NCBI GenBank assembly: GCA_035288225.1
Contig: DATEAT010000007.1
Coordinates: 1-64,000, forward strand
Source: RBG-16-64-43 sp035288225
GTDB taxonomy: Bacteria > Chloroflexota > Anaerolineae > Anaerolineales > RBG-16-64-43
Direction of reading: 5' to 3'
Length of the DNA stretch: 64,000 bases
This document shows positions 15,996 through 26,699 of this stretch, piece by piece. Below the pieces are notes generated by a model. That model made no database searches. It had not been told where the DNA came from and worked only from the letters and a program-made list of their open reading frames with translations. Position numbers and translations under genes: made by a program. The stretch's first letter is position 1. Every line of letters starts with the position of its first letter.

Positions 15996-17069
15996 CTACT
16001 GTTCTTCGCCTGTTTCGGGGTTGACGCCGATCTGCAGGTCACCCGCGGCCAGCCGCCCCATCATCTCCTGCAGGTTGGCCTGCAACCCGGGAGTGATCCA
16101 CGGCGTGGAGAAGGGAGCGTAGCCTAGCCCCCCGTTTTCAATCTCGTAGACGAGCGGCTCACCAAACACCTCTCCCGCCAGGAAGCGCGGCAGCGCCTCG
16201 GCCAGGAGCAGCGCAGGATGCACCTGAAGCTCGCCCAACAGGTTACCCGCCGCGTCCGGCTGGCTGCTCAGCGCTTGTGCGCCGAAGCCCGCTCGCGAAC
16301 CCGCCACACGCACTGCTCGAGTGGCGAGCGCCAGAAGCGCGCCATCGCCTGCCGGGCTCGGGAATGCGCCTGCGGTATCAACATAGCGCACCAGCAGCAA
16401 CTCCGCCAAGGCCGTTCCAGTTTCGACGCTTGCCCCCTCGGCCGCGCCCTCTTCGAACACCCAGCACAACGGGCAGGTGAAGCGCACACCATGAATGAAA
16501 GCGTTACGGACCAACGTGCCGCGCACGCTGCCCGGCTCGCCGATCCACCCCACGCGATTGTTGGAATTGGCGACGCCCACCAGCGCCCCGGCCAGGAACG
16601 CCGCCTCATCTTCGCGCACGCGCGGACCGATCACCAGCAGGTTGGTGCTCGGGAGCACATCGGCTTCGTCGATTGCTACCCAACGCAGATCCGGGTGTGC
16701 CGCGGCGGCCTGCGTGATGGATGCGCCCAACCCGGTCGCGACACTGACCAACAGCATCGGCTCCTCAGCCAGCGCCTCGTCCAGGGTATCCGCGCCCGCG
16801 GCCAGCCGCCTCAGGCTCCAACCCTTCTCGCGAGCCATCGCCTCCAGCACCGCCTGCGCCGCAAGGTGGGCCGGGGCCACGTCATCGGAGGAGGTCAGGA
16901 GGAGGACGCGTGGTGCGGCGGGTGCGGTGGGAGCCGGGGTGACACTCGGTACGCTGGCTATTTCGGGCGAGGGCGAGGCCGCGGGCTCGCGTCCGGTCGC
17001 CGTGCACGCCGTGAGGGCAAATGCGACCGCAACCCCGGCCAGCGCGGCCGCGCGCCTACTCCTCGTCAT
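15996..17069 (-). CDS. BMP-family substrate-binding lipoprotein
   Basis: 357 residues. The signal peptide ends in the lipobox ALTAC, followed by a Pro/Ser/Thr linker. The body resembles the basic membrane protein (BMP/Med) type of periplasmic binding fold: VLLLTSSDDVAP at the first strand, HPDLRWVAIDEAD, the family hallmark EDEAAFLAGALVGV, and NNRVGWIGEP. Most BMP proteins bind nucleosides for ABC importers, but no transporter genes adjoin it. It overlaps the 3' end of ftsK by 14 nt and is probably co-transcribed with it. Confidence 0.78.
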   Translation of the reverse strand: MTRSRRAAALAGVAVAFALTACTATGREPAASPSPEIASVPSVTPAPTAPAAPRVLLLTSSDDVAPAHLAAQAVLEAMAREKGWSLRRLAAGADTLDEALAEEPMLLVSVATGLGASITQAAAAHPDLRWVAIDEADVLPSTNLLVIGPRVREDEAAFLAGALVGVANSNNRVGWIGEPGSVRGTLVRNAFIHGVRFTCPLCWVFEEGAAEGASVETGTALAELLLVRYVDTAGAFPSPAGDGALLALATRAVRVAGSRAGFGAQALSSQPDAAGNLLGELQVHPALLLAEALPRFLAGEVFGEPLVYEIENGGLGYAPFSTPWITPGLQANLQEMMGRLAAGDLQIGVNPETGEEQ

Positions 17070-19440
17070 GCTCGTCCTCGGAGCCCTGGTTGCCCTCGTC
17101 GCCGTAATCGATCACCTCGCGCGGCTGGGCCCCCGGCTGGGGCGGGCCGATGATGCCACGCTCCTCGAGCGCATCCATCATACGCGCCGCGCGCGTGTAG
17201 CCGATGCGGAAGTGGCGCTGCAAGCGCGTGGTGGAGGCCTTGCGCCACTGGCGCACGATGTGGATGGCCTTTTCCAGCAGCGCGTCCTCGCCCTCGCCCC
17301 GGGCGGGTGTCTCATCCCACAAGGGCGCCTGCTCCAGATGCGCGTCCGGGGGGAAGGCGCTCGGCGCGCGATCGACCGCCGGACCATCTTCCGCCTCGGG
17401 CGCGAATTCGCGCCGCGCTTCGGCCAGCTGCGCCTGTCGCGCCTGGTTGGATGAGCGCCAATAGTTGACCAGGTGAACCAGCTCGGCCTCCGAAACGTAC
17501 GCGCCTTGCAGGCGCACCGGCGCCGGCGAGTCGGGCGACTGGAACAGCATGTCGCCACGACCGAGCAGCCGCTCAGCACCCGGCTGGTCGAGCACCACCC
17601 GGCTGTCGACCATCGAGGCCACGGCGAATGAGATGCGCGCCGGGAAGTTGGCTTTGATCAGGCCGGTCAGCACGTCCACCGACGGGCGCTGGGTTGCAAT
17701 GACCAGATGAATGCCGGTCGCGCGCGAAAGTTGTGCCAGGCGGGTGAGGATGCGCTCGGTTTCATCCGGCGCCATCAGCATCAGGTCGGCCAACTCATCG
17801 ATCACCACCACCCAGGAGGGCAAGCGCCTCTCGCCCAGGTCGGCGGCTTTCGAGTTGAAGTCGTCCAGGTTGCGCGCGCCCACTTTCGCGAAGCGCCGGT
17901 AGCGTTCGTCCATCTCGCGCGTGACCCATTGCAGCGCCGCCACCACCCGTTCGAGTTCGACGATCACCGGCGCGAGCAGATGCGGGATGCCGTTGTAGGA
18001 GGTCAGTTCCACGCGCTTCGGGTCGACCATCAGGAAGCGCAGTGTATCGGGCGTGTTATGCAATAGGAAGCAGCTGATGAGCGCGTTGACACACACCGAC
18101 TTCCCCGACCCGGTCGTGCCGGCGATCAGCAGGTGCGGCATGGTCGCTAAGTCGCCCACCACCGGATGTCCCGACACGTCCTGACCGAGAGCAAAGCGCA
18201 GCGGCGAGCTCTTCTTGTGAAAAGCCTCCGATTCGACAACGTCGCGCAGGCTCACCAGCGAGATCTCGTTGTTGGGTACCTCGATCCCGACGTATCCCTT
18301 GCCCGGCACCGGAGTCTGCAGGCGGATGGAAGGCGCGGCCAGCGCCAGCGCCAAGTCGTCGGCCAGCGCCCCGATCTTGCTCACCTTCACCCGAGTGCGT
18401 TTGCCGCCGCGCACCTCGACAAAATCGGGTTCGACGCCGAATTCGGTGATGGTCGGGCCGCGATTGACCTCGACCACGCGCACCGGCGCGCCGAAGGAAG
18501 CCAGCGTTTCCTCGATCAGCCGGGCGCGTTGGCGGTCGAAATCGTCGCTGGCGGAAGCCTCCACGCCCGGATTGAGCATCTGCGTCACGTCCGGTAGATT
18601 CCACGGAGGTAATTCCGGCACGCCGATGATGCGTGAGGGGAGGTCGGGCGCAGACGGCTGGGCCGGTCGGGCTTCGGGTGGTTTGGCGGCAGACTCCTCC
18701 GCCCGGGCCGTCGCCGCAAGCGAAGGGTGTAGCGCAGGAGTTGCCGCACGCGTTGCGCGCGACGGCGCCGACGGCGAGGGCAGGGACGACGAGGGCTGCG
18801 GCATTCGCTCGCGCAATCCGGAAGTGCGTGCCCCAATCCAGCGGCCTGCTCGAGCCAGGGCGCGCAAAATATCCGTCAGCGAAATACGCAGCGCGAGGAT
18901 CAGCCCGACCAGGAACCAGGCCACCAAGACGAAGATCGTCCCCGGCCAATCGAAGAGCCGCAGCAACGCCACCAGCAGCAATGCGCCGGCGTATCCGCCG
19001 CCTCGCCCGGCCTCGGCGTGCTCCAGGAAAGTCGCGGTGCCGAACGCATCGAGCACGGCGTGGAAGACCGTCAGGAGATTGAAGTAGAGCAGGAACGCAC
19101 CCAGCACACGGCCCGTTCCCGGATGCGGCAGGGAGTCGCGGAACTGGCGCAGGATGAGCCACGCGCCGAGCGCCACGACAACCAGCGGGACGACGTAGGC
19201 CCCCCAACCGAAGCCCTGACGGATGAGAAAGGTCAGCTTGTAGGTGAGCGACCCCGGCGCGGCGGCAATCAGCCCGAGCAGTGCGAAGCCGCCCAGTGCG
19301 GCCAGGACGAAACCGAGGATGTCCAGGCGGCGGTCGAGAGCCGACACGCTGCCGGGTGAGTTGCCTCGCGATGGTGAAGCGCCTCGGCGCGAGGGCGCCG
19401 AGGTGCGCTTGGCCTTGCCACGATTGGATGATGTGCCCAC
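17056..19440 (-). CDS. ftsK: FtsK/SpoIIIE DNA translocase
   Basis: 794 residues. An N-terminal basic stretch is followed by four to five membrane segments (to about residue 190) and a Pro/Ala-rich linker. The FtsK alpha/beta motor has Walker A GTTGSGKS, Walker B VVVIDELADLMLM and the arginine-finger region LARLSRATGIHLVIATQRPS. The C-terminal gamma winged-helix domain (RRFRIG-like block: RLQRHFRIGYTRAARMMDALEERGII) reads polarising DNA sequences. It pumps chromosome ends through the division septum. The start is GTG 19440; a TATAAT lies 47-52 nt upstream. Confidence 0.95.
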   Translation of the reverse strand: MGTSSNRGKAKRTSAPSRRGASPSRGNSPGSVSALDRRLDILGFVLAALGGFALLGLIAAAPGSLTYKLTFLIRQGFGWGAYVVPLVVVALGAWLILRQFRDSLPHPGTGRVLGAFLLYFNLLTVFHAVLDAFGTATFLEHAEAGRGGGYAGALLLVALLRLFDWPGTIFVLVAWFLVGLILALRISLTDILRALARAGRWIGARTSGLRERMPQPSSSLPSPSAPSRATRAATPALHPSLAATARAEESAAKPPEARPAQPSAPDLPSRIIGVPELPPWNLPDVTQMLNPGVEASASDDFDRQRARLIEETLASFGAPVRVVEVNRGPTITEFGVEPDFVEVRGGKRTRVKVSKIGALADDLALALAAPSIRLQTPVPGKGYVGIEVPNNEISLVSLRDVVESEAFHKKSSPLRFALGQDVSGHPVVGDLATMPHLLIAGTTGSGKSVCVNALISCFLLHNTPDTLRFLMVDPKRVELTSYNGIPHLLAPVIVELERVVAALQWVTREMDERYRRFAKVGARNLDDFNSKAADLGERRLPSWVVVIDELADLMLMAPDETERILTRLAQLSRATGIHLVIATQRPSVDVLTGLIKANFPARISFAVASMVDSRVVLDQPGAERLLGRGDMLFQSPDSPAPVRLQGAYVSEAELVHLVNYWRSSNQARQAQLAEARREFAPEAEDGPAVDRAPSAFPPDAHLEQAPLWDETPARGEGEDALLEKAIHIVRQWRKASTTRLQRHFRIGYTRAARMMDALEERGIIGPPQPGAQPREVIDYGDEGNQGSEDEHDEE

Positions 19441-19486
19441 TGGGGGTCAGGGTCCGAAGGACGTCTCGTGCATCTTGAGGCGGCAG

Positions 19487-19495
19487 ATTATAGCA
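19487..19495 (-). promoter_or_regulatory. Extended -10 promoter element of ftsK
   Basis: On the minus strand TGCTATAAT is a consensus extended -10 (TGn-TATAAT) about 47 nt before the ftsK start codon. No clear -35 is visible, as expected for extended -10 promoters. The diverging gene on the plus strand has an almost identical element. Confidence 0.6.
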
Positions 19496-19582
19496 CAGCG
19501 ATCGTGCCCATCCGTGGCATGCGCTGGCGAAGCTGCGCAGGCTGCGCGGGAAGGCCGCGTTCTCTCTTCGCGCGAGTCGCCA

Positions 19583-19591
19583 TGCTACAAT
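19583..19591 (+). promoter_or_regulatory. Extended -10 promoter element of the cNMP/PH-domain gene
   Basis: TGCTACAAT ends 14 nt before the ATG at 19606. The predicted transcription start, around 19598, would leave a 5' leader of under 10 nt without a Shine-Dalgarno, so the mRNA may be translated as a leaderless or near-leaderless message. Confidence 0.5.
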
Positions 19592-19605
19592 AATCGCGTC
19601 GCCGG

Positions 19606-21303
19606 ATGAGCAGCGCGCCGCGGGCATCGCCCCCTCGGCTCTTCGAACTTGCGCCGGCGATGGATGCCCGACCTCACAGATTGGCCACGCTCATGATGCC
19701 GCAACTCTCTCCGTCCACGCTCATCGACACCGCTTACCTCTTGCGCGCGCTGAGCCCGCAAGAGCGCGCGGAGGTTGGCCGCTTCTTCGTTGAAGAACAC
19801 GTGGCGGGCGGCGAGATCATTCTCGAGGCGGGGCAGCCGGGCGTAGGCCTGTGCCTGATCGCCAGCGGTGCGGTGCGCGTGTTGGGGCCGCCGCGCAAAG
19901 CTCGCCGCAGCATGTTGCTCGGCGAGGGCGACCACTTGGGCGAGGCGGCGCTCGTGCGCCAGGCAGAACCTTTCACGGCCGTTGCCGAATCGCCGGTGAC
20001 GCTGCTGCGTCTGCCCACGGCCCACACTGCCTCACTGCTCACGCGCGCGGCGCACTTGCGGCCCAGCGTGCGGCTGGCCTTGGCCAGCCGCCGGCTGGCG
20101 CTCAGCCAGGATTGGGAATGGCGTGGCGCCGAAGAGGCCATCCACCTGGTCACACGCCGGTCGAAGACCGTGCTGGCCCTCTCGCTCATCTTGCCCATGG
20201 CGATCGCTGTGCTCAGCCTGGGCGCGCTGGCTATGATGTTGGTTTGGCAAGATGCTCCGGCGTTGTTGCCGCTGCCGCTGGCCGGGCTGGGTGTAGCCCT
20301 GCTCAGCGGCGGCTGGGCGGTGTGGGATTGGCTCAACGATCTCTTCCTGGCGACCAATCAGCGCCTGATCGTCATCGAGCGCCTGCCGCTTATATATGAA
20401 GACCGCACCGAAGCCCCGCTGCGCACGCTGCTCTCGGTCGAGGTGGACTCCTCGGCCATCAAGCACTGGCTGGGTTTTGGCAGCGTGGTGGCGCGCACCT
20501 TTACCCGGCCTGTCATCCTGCCCGACGTGCCGGAACCTTACCGTCTGGCGCAATGGATCGAGGCGCTGGGCGATCAATTGCGCGCACGCCAGGAGCGAAT
20601 GCAGCGGGCGGAGATCGAATCGGCCATCGGCCAGCGCTTGGATCCTTCGCTTTCCGAAAGCGAGGCCGCCGGGCACGCTGCTGCGGCTGGCAAATCCGGC
20701 GCGAAGGGGTTGGGCATGCGGGTCGAGATAGGCGATCGCATCATCTACCGCAAGGACGCGTACTTCCTGGTCAACGATTTGGCCATGCCGCTCGCGGTGC
20801 TGGTGATGGGCGGCGTGCTGCTCGTGCTCGAGGCCTCCGGCTCGCTGCCCTTTGCGGGCTGGATTCCGTGGCTGGTCGCCGGCGCGCTTCTGGCGGCGGG
20901 CCTCGGCTGGGGCGCCTACGAAGTGATCGACTGGGCCAACGATCTCTATATGGTCACGCCCGATCAGATCATCGCCCTGCATCGCACGCCCCTCGGCCGC
21001 GAAGACCGCCGCGCCGCCTCGCTCGGAAATATCCTCAGCCTGGAGTATGACCGCCCCGGCCTGATGGCGCGCCTGATGAACTTCGGAAACGTGATCGTCA
21101 CCGTGGGCAACGTTTCGTTCGTCTTCGACCGAGTGCACGATCCGGTCGGGGTCCAAGAGGATATCTACCGCCGCATGGAGTCGCATCGCGCACGGCGCGA
21201 ACAGAAGGACCGCCAGACGCGCGGCGAAGAAATCGCCGAGTGGCTGGATGCGTATCATCACGTGACGCAGAAGAAGCCGAACCCACCGGGTGGGAGAGAA
21301 TAG
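19606..21303 (+). CDS. Cyclic-nucleotide-binding membrane protein with two bacterial PH-like domains
   Basis: 565 residues. Residues about 35-150 form a cNMP-binding (Crp-like) domain: LLRALSPQERAEV, GGEIILEAGQPG, GEGDHLGEAALV. Two copies of a module follow, each with two membrane helices and a PH-like (bPH2) domain: WDWLNDLFLATNQRLIVIER...LLSVEVDSSAI, and IDWANDLYMVTPDQIIALHR...ILSLEYDRPGL. Both end with a FGNVIV-type strand. It probably senses a nucleotide or redox signal and acts at the membrane; the partner is unknown. No HTH is seen, so it is not a classical transcription factor. It is co-transcribed with def, 2 nt downstream. Confidence 0.8.
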   Translation: MSSAPRASPPRLFELAPAMDARPHRLATLMMPQLSPSTLIDTAYLLRALSPQERAEVGRFFVEEHVAGGEIILEAGQPGVGLCLIASGAVRVLGPPRKARRSMLLGEGDHLGEAALVRQAEPFTAVAESPVTLLRLPTAHTASLLTRAAHLRPSVRLALASRRLALSQDWEWRGAEEAIHLVTRRSKTVLALSLILPMAIAVLSLGALAMMLVWQDAPALLPLPLAGLGVALLSGGWAVWDWLNDLFLATNQRLIVIERLPLIYEDRTEAPLRTLLSVEVDSSAIKHWLGFGSVVARTFTRPVILPDVPEPYRLAQWIEALGDQLRARQERMQRAEIESAIGQRLDPSLSESEAAGHAAAAGKSGAKGLGMRVEIGDRIIYRKDAYFLVNDLAMPLAVLVMGGVLLVLEASGSLPFAGWIPWLVAGALLAAGLGWGAYEVIDWANDLYMVTPDQIIALHRTPLGREDRRAASLGNILSLEYDRPGLMARLMNFGNVIVTVGNVSFVFDRVHDPVGVQEDIYRRMESHRARREQKDRQTRGEEIAEWLDAYHHVTQKKPNPPGGRE

Positions 21304-21305
21304 GT

Positions 21306-21839
21306 ATGGCTGTGCGCGAAATCCTGACCGCGGCCCACCCCGCACTGCGCAAGAAGGCGCGCCGCGTGGGCGAGCTGACGCCGGCGCTCGACAAGCTCAT
21401 CGACGACATGATCGAGACCATGCGCGAGGCGCCCGGGGTCGGCCTGGCCGCGCCGCAGGTGGGCGTAAGCCAGCGCGTGATTGTGGTCGAGTATGCCGAG
21501 AACGAGGAACAGGAGCAGCCAGCCTCAGGCGATAAGGCTCCTGCGCCGCGCAAACTGTTCGTCGTGATCAACCCAGAACTCGTGCGGCCAAGCATCGAAA
21601 CGGTGACGGCCACCGAGGGCTGCCTTTCGGTGCCCGGTTACGCCGGCGAGGTGGAGCGCTTTGCCGAGGTCTCGGTGAAGGGCCTCAACCGCCGCGGCTC
21701 GCCGTTGCGCCTGCGTGCCCGCGGCTGGCTAGCGCGCATCTTCCAGCACGAAGTGGACCATCTCGACGGCGTGCTGTACACCGACCGCGCGCAGCGGGTG
21801 TGGGCGCTGGAAAAAGAAGAGACACTCGATAACGTGTGA
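21306..21839 (+). CDS. def: Peptide deformylase
   Basis: 177 residues. It removes the N-formyl group from nascent proteins. The three metal-site motifs are present: GVGLAAPQVG, EGCLSVPG (Cys ligand) and QHEVDHLDG (two His ligands and the catalytic Glu). An insert of about 20 residues rich in Glu, Gln and Pro (ENEEQEQPASGDKAPAPRK) lies between motifs 1 and 2. ATG 21306 follows the previous stop by 2 nt, so it is read in the same operon; GGGAG at 21292-21296 serves as ribosome site. Confidence 0.95.
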   Translation: MAVREILTAAHPALRKKARRVGELTPALDKLIDDMIETMREAPGVGLAAPQVGVSQRVIVVEYAENEEQEQPASGDKAPAPRKLFVVINPELVRPSIETVTATEGCLSVPGYAGEVERFAEVSVKGLNRRGSPLRLRARGWLARIFQHEVDHLDGVLYTDRAQRVWALEKEETLDNV

Positions 21840-22241
21840 GGCCAGGGCAATCCGGTCCGGTTCGTCGCCCCCGCGTGCTCTGGCAAGTTGTGGCCGCCTC
21901 CACCTCCCCCCTCACCCCCGCATCGATTCCTTCATGGCGAGGACCTTGCTCGTCGGGGGAGGGGTTGGGGGCCTGCCCTCGGAAGGAGGGTGGGGGCGAA
22001 AGCCGGTCGCCCCTCTTTCGCTTGGTCCCAGACGGGGACCCACGTCTGTTCTGGACACTGGAGGATACGCTCGCATGCGCGCGGCGCAGGACATGCGTGA
22101 CGCTGCCTTGGATTCCCGCTACGAACACGCGGAAATATCGATCAAGGACCATCCACGGAGGGATGACGGGGTTATCCGAACGCGAGAGGGCTTCCCTGGC
22201 GGGAAGCCCTCGATGATTTGCGACCGACGAGGCACGACGGC
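21840..22241. other. Intergenic region with a GC-skewed repeat-like block
   Basis: The 402-base gap lies between def and the convergent sigma factor gene. Bases about 21900-22025 are alternately C-rich (CCCCCTCACCCCCG) and G-rich (CGGGGGAGGGGTTGGGGG), forming an imperfect inverted repeat. The G-rich half ends in GGTGGGGGCG...GCCGGTCG. A similar phrase (GGTGGGGGCC...GCCGGTCG) occurs at about 6608-6630 in another gap. It looks like a dispersed non-coding element. No convincing gene is seen. Confidence 0.5.
22186..22211 (-). terminator. Hairpin terminator after the sigma factor gene
   Basis: A perfect 11-bp stem GAGGGCTTCCC / GGGAAGCCCTC with a TGGC loop lies 31 nt after the minus-strand stop. 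The U-tract is poor, so termination efficiency is uncertain. Confidence 0.6.
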
Positions 22242-23891
<1,650 letters not shown>

Positions 23892-25871
23892 TCAGAATGC
23901 CTCCAGCCCACCCTCACGGGATGCGGGCCGCGTCGTGGGCAGCGCGGGCAGGCCTCGAGCCAGGGCGACATCGATGCGCAGGATGTTTTCGCTAATTGCA
24001 TTCATACGTTCCAGCGGCGCCTCACCCGGCTCCGCTACGGCCGCCGGCACACCGCTCTCTTCCGGCTGGGCTTCCTTCTCGAGGATGTAGAAACGCAACT
24101 CGCCCAGCTTGCGCTCCAGCGCCTGCCGTCGCAGGCGCAGGAGACCTCCCAGCACATCATCCGCATCCGCCTCTTCGCCGGCCTGGAAGCGCTCGAGACT
24201 CGCGCGGGCAGCGGCCAGCGCCTCAGGCGCTTCTTGGGCGGCATGCGTTTCGATGAAGATGGCCGGGTCGGTTTCCTCCTGAGAGAGCGAGCGCTGGATG
24301 ATCTCAAGCAGCCACTGACTCTCGGAGGTGGTGAGATCCTCTGGCCCGGGCCGCGCCAGCCCCAGTTCACCGAAGATGCGGTTGGCGCGAAACAGCAGCA
24401 GCGGTTGGCGCACAAGCGCTCCCAGGCAGAAGGCCTCGCGGCTGGAGGCCTTGGCCGCCAGCCCCGCAGCCGGTGCGGCGGGCGCCGAGGGTGCCTCGCC
24501 GCGGCCGCCGCGCATCGCACTGCGGCGAGCCGGGCGCCGCCCGGGCGTAGCCTGCAACGACGCCAACTCCACCCGCAGCAATCGCGCCAACTGCTGCCGA
24601 TAGGCATCCCGCTCCACTGGGTCGGCGACGTCTTCAATGAGTGGCAGGATGCGCGCCGCAACCTCCGCCTTGACCTTGGCCTCGTTCAGGTTTCTGCCCT
24701 GGGTAATGACTCCCAGCACGTGCTCCACGACCGGCCGCGCCTCGGCAATGCGCTGGCGCCAGGCCTCACGGTCTTGCAGGATGAGTTCATCCGGATCGAG
24801 CCCGGCAGGCAAAGTCGCCACGCGCAGGTCGGCTTGCAGCCTTCCTTCGAAACGGACCAATCCGCGCGCATCGAAGACGGGCTCGCCTTCGCGCTCGAGC
24901 GTCTCGCGCGCCAGGTCCAGCCCGCGCAGGGCGGCCGCGTCGCCAGCCGAATCGGCGTCCAGTGCCAGGACAATGCGTCGCGCATGGCGCTTGAGCATGC
25001 GCAGCTGGGCTTCGGTGAGGGCCGTGCCCATCGGCGAGACCACGTTAAGGAAGCCGGCCTGATGCGCAGTCATCACGTCGAGATAGCCCTCGACAATGAC
25101 CGCCTCCTCTTGGGCGCGGATGGCGCGCGCGGCGCGATCCAGCCCGTACAACAGGTGGCCCTTATCGAAGATCGGCGACTGGGGTGAATTGAGAAACTTG
25201 GGCACGTCGTTGGGGTCGACGATACGTGCACCGAAACCGCACATCCGCCCGCGGTTATCACGGATGGGGATGGTGATACGGTTGTGGAAGCGGTCGCGCA
25301 GCCCGCCACCCTCGGGCGTGACCACCACCCCGGCCTGCTGGAGATCGTCGTCGGTGTAGCCCTTGCCGCGAAAATAGGACAGACCGTGGTCGCGCCCGGC
25401 CGGGGCCAGCCCAACCTGGAAGGCTTCCAGGGTCTCGTCTGCGAGACCGCGCCCGTGCAGGTAGTCCCTCACCGTGGCACCGGCGGTGGAAGTAAGCAAG
25501 TAGTTGCGGTAGTAGGTGGCGGCCAGTTCCAAGAGGCCGCGAAGATGCTCGTAGGTTTCCTCCGCCCGCTGCTCATCGGCCGAGCGCGGATGAAGTTCGA
25601 TGCCGGCGCGGGCCGCAAGCTGGCGCAGCGCCTCGGGGAAATCCCAGCCCTCTTTCTTCATGACGAACTTGAAGAGGTCGCCGCCCTCGTTGCACGCGCC
25701 GAAGCAGCGCCAGGTGCCACTGTCGGGGAAGACCACAAAGGCCGGGGTGTGAACGTTGGGGTGAAAGGGACAGAAGCCGATGTAGTTCTTGCCGGTGCGC
25801 CGCAGTCGGACGCTCTCGCTCACCAGCTCGACGATGTCGAGGCGTGCCTTGATGTCATCAACGGCGGTCAT
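23892..25871 (-). CDS. dnaG: DNA primase
   Basis: 659 residues. It makes RNA primers for replication. The N-terminal CHC2 zinc domain (IGFCPFHPN...GTWRCFGACNEGGD) is followed by the primase core and Toprim domain (VIVEGYLDVMTAHQAG, VLALDADSAGDAA), then a helicase-binding C-terminus. ATG 25871 is chosen because AAGAGAGAG precedes it and the typical MTAVDDIKARLDIVELV start follows. The stop codon abuts the rpoD ATG, recalling the dnaG-rpoD operon of many bacteria. A TATAAT lies 29-34 nt before the start. Confidence 0.95.
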   Translation of the reverse strand: MTAVDDIKARLDIVELVSESVRLRRTGKNYIGFCPFHPNVHTPAFVVFPDSGTWRCFGACNEGGDLFKFVMKKEGWDFPEALRQLAARAGIELHPRSADEQRAEETYEHLRGLLELAATYYRNYLLTSTAGATVRDYLHGRGLADETLEAFQVGLAPAGRDHGLSYFRGKGYTDDDLQQAGVVVTPEGGGLRDRFHNRITIPIRDNRGRMCGFGARIVDPNDVPKFLNSPQSPIFDKGHLLYGLDRAARAIRAQEEAVIVEGYLDVMTAHQAGFLNVVSPMGTALTEAQLRMLKRHARRIVLALDADSAGDAAALRGLDLARETLEREGEPVFDARGLVRFEGRLQADLRVATLPAGLDPDELILQDREAWRQRIAEARPVVEHVLGVITQGRNLNEAKVKAEVAARILPLIEDVADPVERDAYRQQLARLLRVELASLQATPGRRPARRSAMRGGRGEAPSAPAAPAAGLAAKASSREAFCLGALVRQPLLLFRANRIFGELGLARPGPEDLTTSESQWLLEIIQRSLSQEETDPAIFIETHAAQEAPEALAAARASLERFQAGEEADADDVLGGLLRLRRQALERKLGELRFYILEKEAQPEESGVPAAVAEPGEAPLERMNAISENILRIDVALARGLPALPTTRPASREGGLEAF

Positions 25872-25899
25872 CAGCTCTCTCTTGGGTGATGCCCGAGGG

Positions 25900-25905
25900 A
25901 TTATA
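25900..25905 (-). promoter_or_regulatory. -10 element (TATAAT) of dnaG-rpoD
   Basis: A perfect TATAAT on the minus strand, 29 nt before the dnaG start codon, with no good -35. The leader would be about 22 nt, just long enough for the ribosome site. Confidence 0.5.
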
Positions 25906-25956
25906 CCCGCATCGCCAGCCGTATCGTGCACACCAGCGAATTCCATCTGCGCACGG

Positions 25957-25995
25957 AATGCCAGCGGCGGCGCGCGAGGCGCCGCCGCTGGCATT
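25957..25995 (-). terminator. 17-bp perfect hairpin after the NBR1-like lipoprotein gene
   Basis: AATGCCAGCGGCGGCGC (25957-25973) pairs fully with GCGCCGCCGCTGGCATT (25979-25995) around a 5-nt loop, 24 nt beyond the minus-strand stop. There is no U-tract. It also separates this gene from the dnaG promoter. Confidence 0.6.
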
Positions 25996-26018
25996 GCTGC
26001 TCCACAGCCGAGGCATCT

Positions 26019-26699
26019 TCAGGGAACAAAGATGCTTCCGCGCAGTGGCTTGTCGCCACGCTCGCCCACTCCGAATTTGCTGCCATCCGGCGCCTGCAGC
26101 ATCCAGTAGCTGGTATGGGTCCCGCCCTCGTAGGGAGCGATCATGATCGCGCCGATAAACATGTGATCGCCGGGCGGTACCTCTTTAGGGAAGGCCACCC
26201 AGTTGGCGCCGCTCATGTGCTCGCCGCCGAAGAAGATCAGGCGGTAGTCCCGAGTCCAGGTGCAGGTGCCGATGTTGCGCACGTCCCACACTTTCTTAAA
26301 AGTTTCCGCCACACCCACCGGCGCACCATCGCCCAGACCCACATAGCCGACGAAGTAGGCCGCGTTGCAGAGTTGCTCGAGCGGTGCGGCAGGGTTCGTT
26401 CCCGGCGTGCCGTAGGGTGCCCGCGTCAGCGAATAGGTGGCGGAACCCTGCGGCGTTTCGCTGGGTGCAGTCGCCGAGGCCGACGGCTCGCTCACCCCGG
26501 GCGTCATCCCCGCAAGCGCAGTGGGCAGCGCGGCCGGCGTGCCTGCCTCCGAGCGCGTCGGTGCCGCCGCGGGTGGAGGCGTGGCCTGCGAAGCCGGCGC
26601 GCGCTGCAGTACGCCGGCCAAGTTGCATGCCAGCAGCGCGGCCGCGGCCACGGTCAATGGGAGGAGAATGCGAGTTCGATGATGGAATGGCATCGGCAT
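26019..26699 (-). CDS. Lipoprotein with NBR1-type Ig-like domain (copy 1)
   Basis: 226 residues. A signal peptide ends in ALLAC (lipobox); an extended Ala/Pro/Thr linker of about 75 residues follows, then an Ig-like domain of the kind found in the central region of NBR1: FKKVWDVRNIGTCTWTRDYRLIFFGG, with VPPGDHMFIGAIMIAP and SYWMLQAPDGSKFG. It is outside the cell on the membrane. Its function is unknown; such domains are common in Chloroflexota surface proteins. It is paralogous to the gene at 27150. A TATAAT lies 32-37 nt upstream of the start codon. Confidence 0.82.
   Translation of the reverse strand: MPMPFHHRTRILLPLTVAAAALLACNLAGVLQRAPASQATPPPAAAPTRSEAGTPAALPTALAGMTPGVSEPSASATAPSETPQGSATYSLTRAPYGTPGTNPAAPLEQLCNAAYFVGYVGLGDGAPVGVAETFKKVWDVRNIGTCTWTRDYRLIFFGGEHMSGANWVAFPKEVPPGDHMFIGAIMIAPYEGGTHTSYWMLQAPDGSKFGVGERGDKPLRGSIFVP

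Noticed and set aside
18056..19627. 523-codon minus-strand frame over ftsK
   Set aside because: Shadow of ftsK in another frame; no domain recognised.
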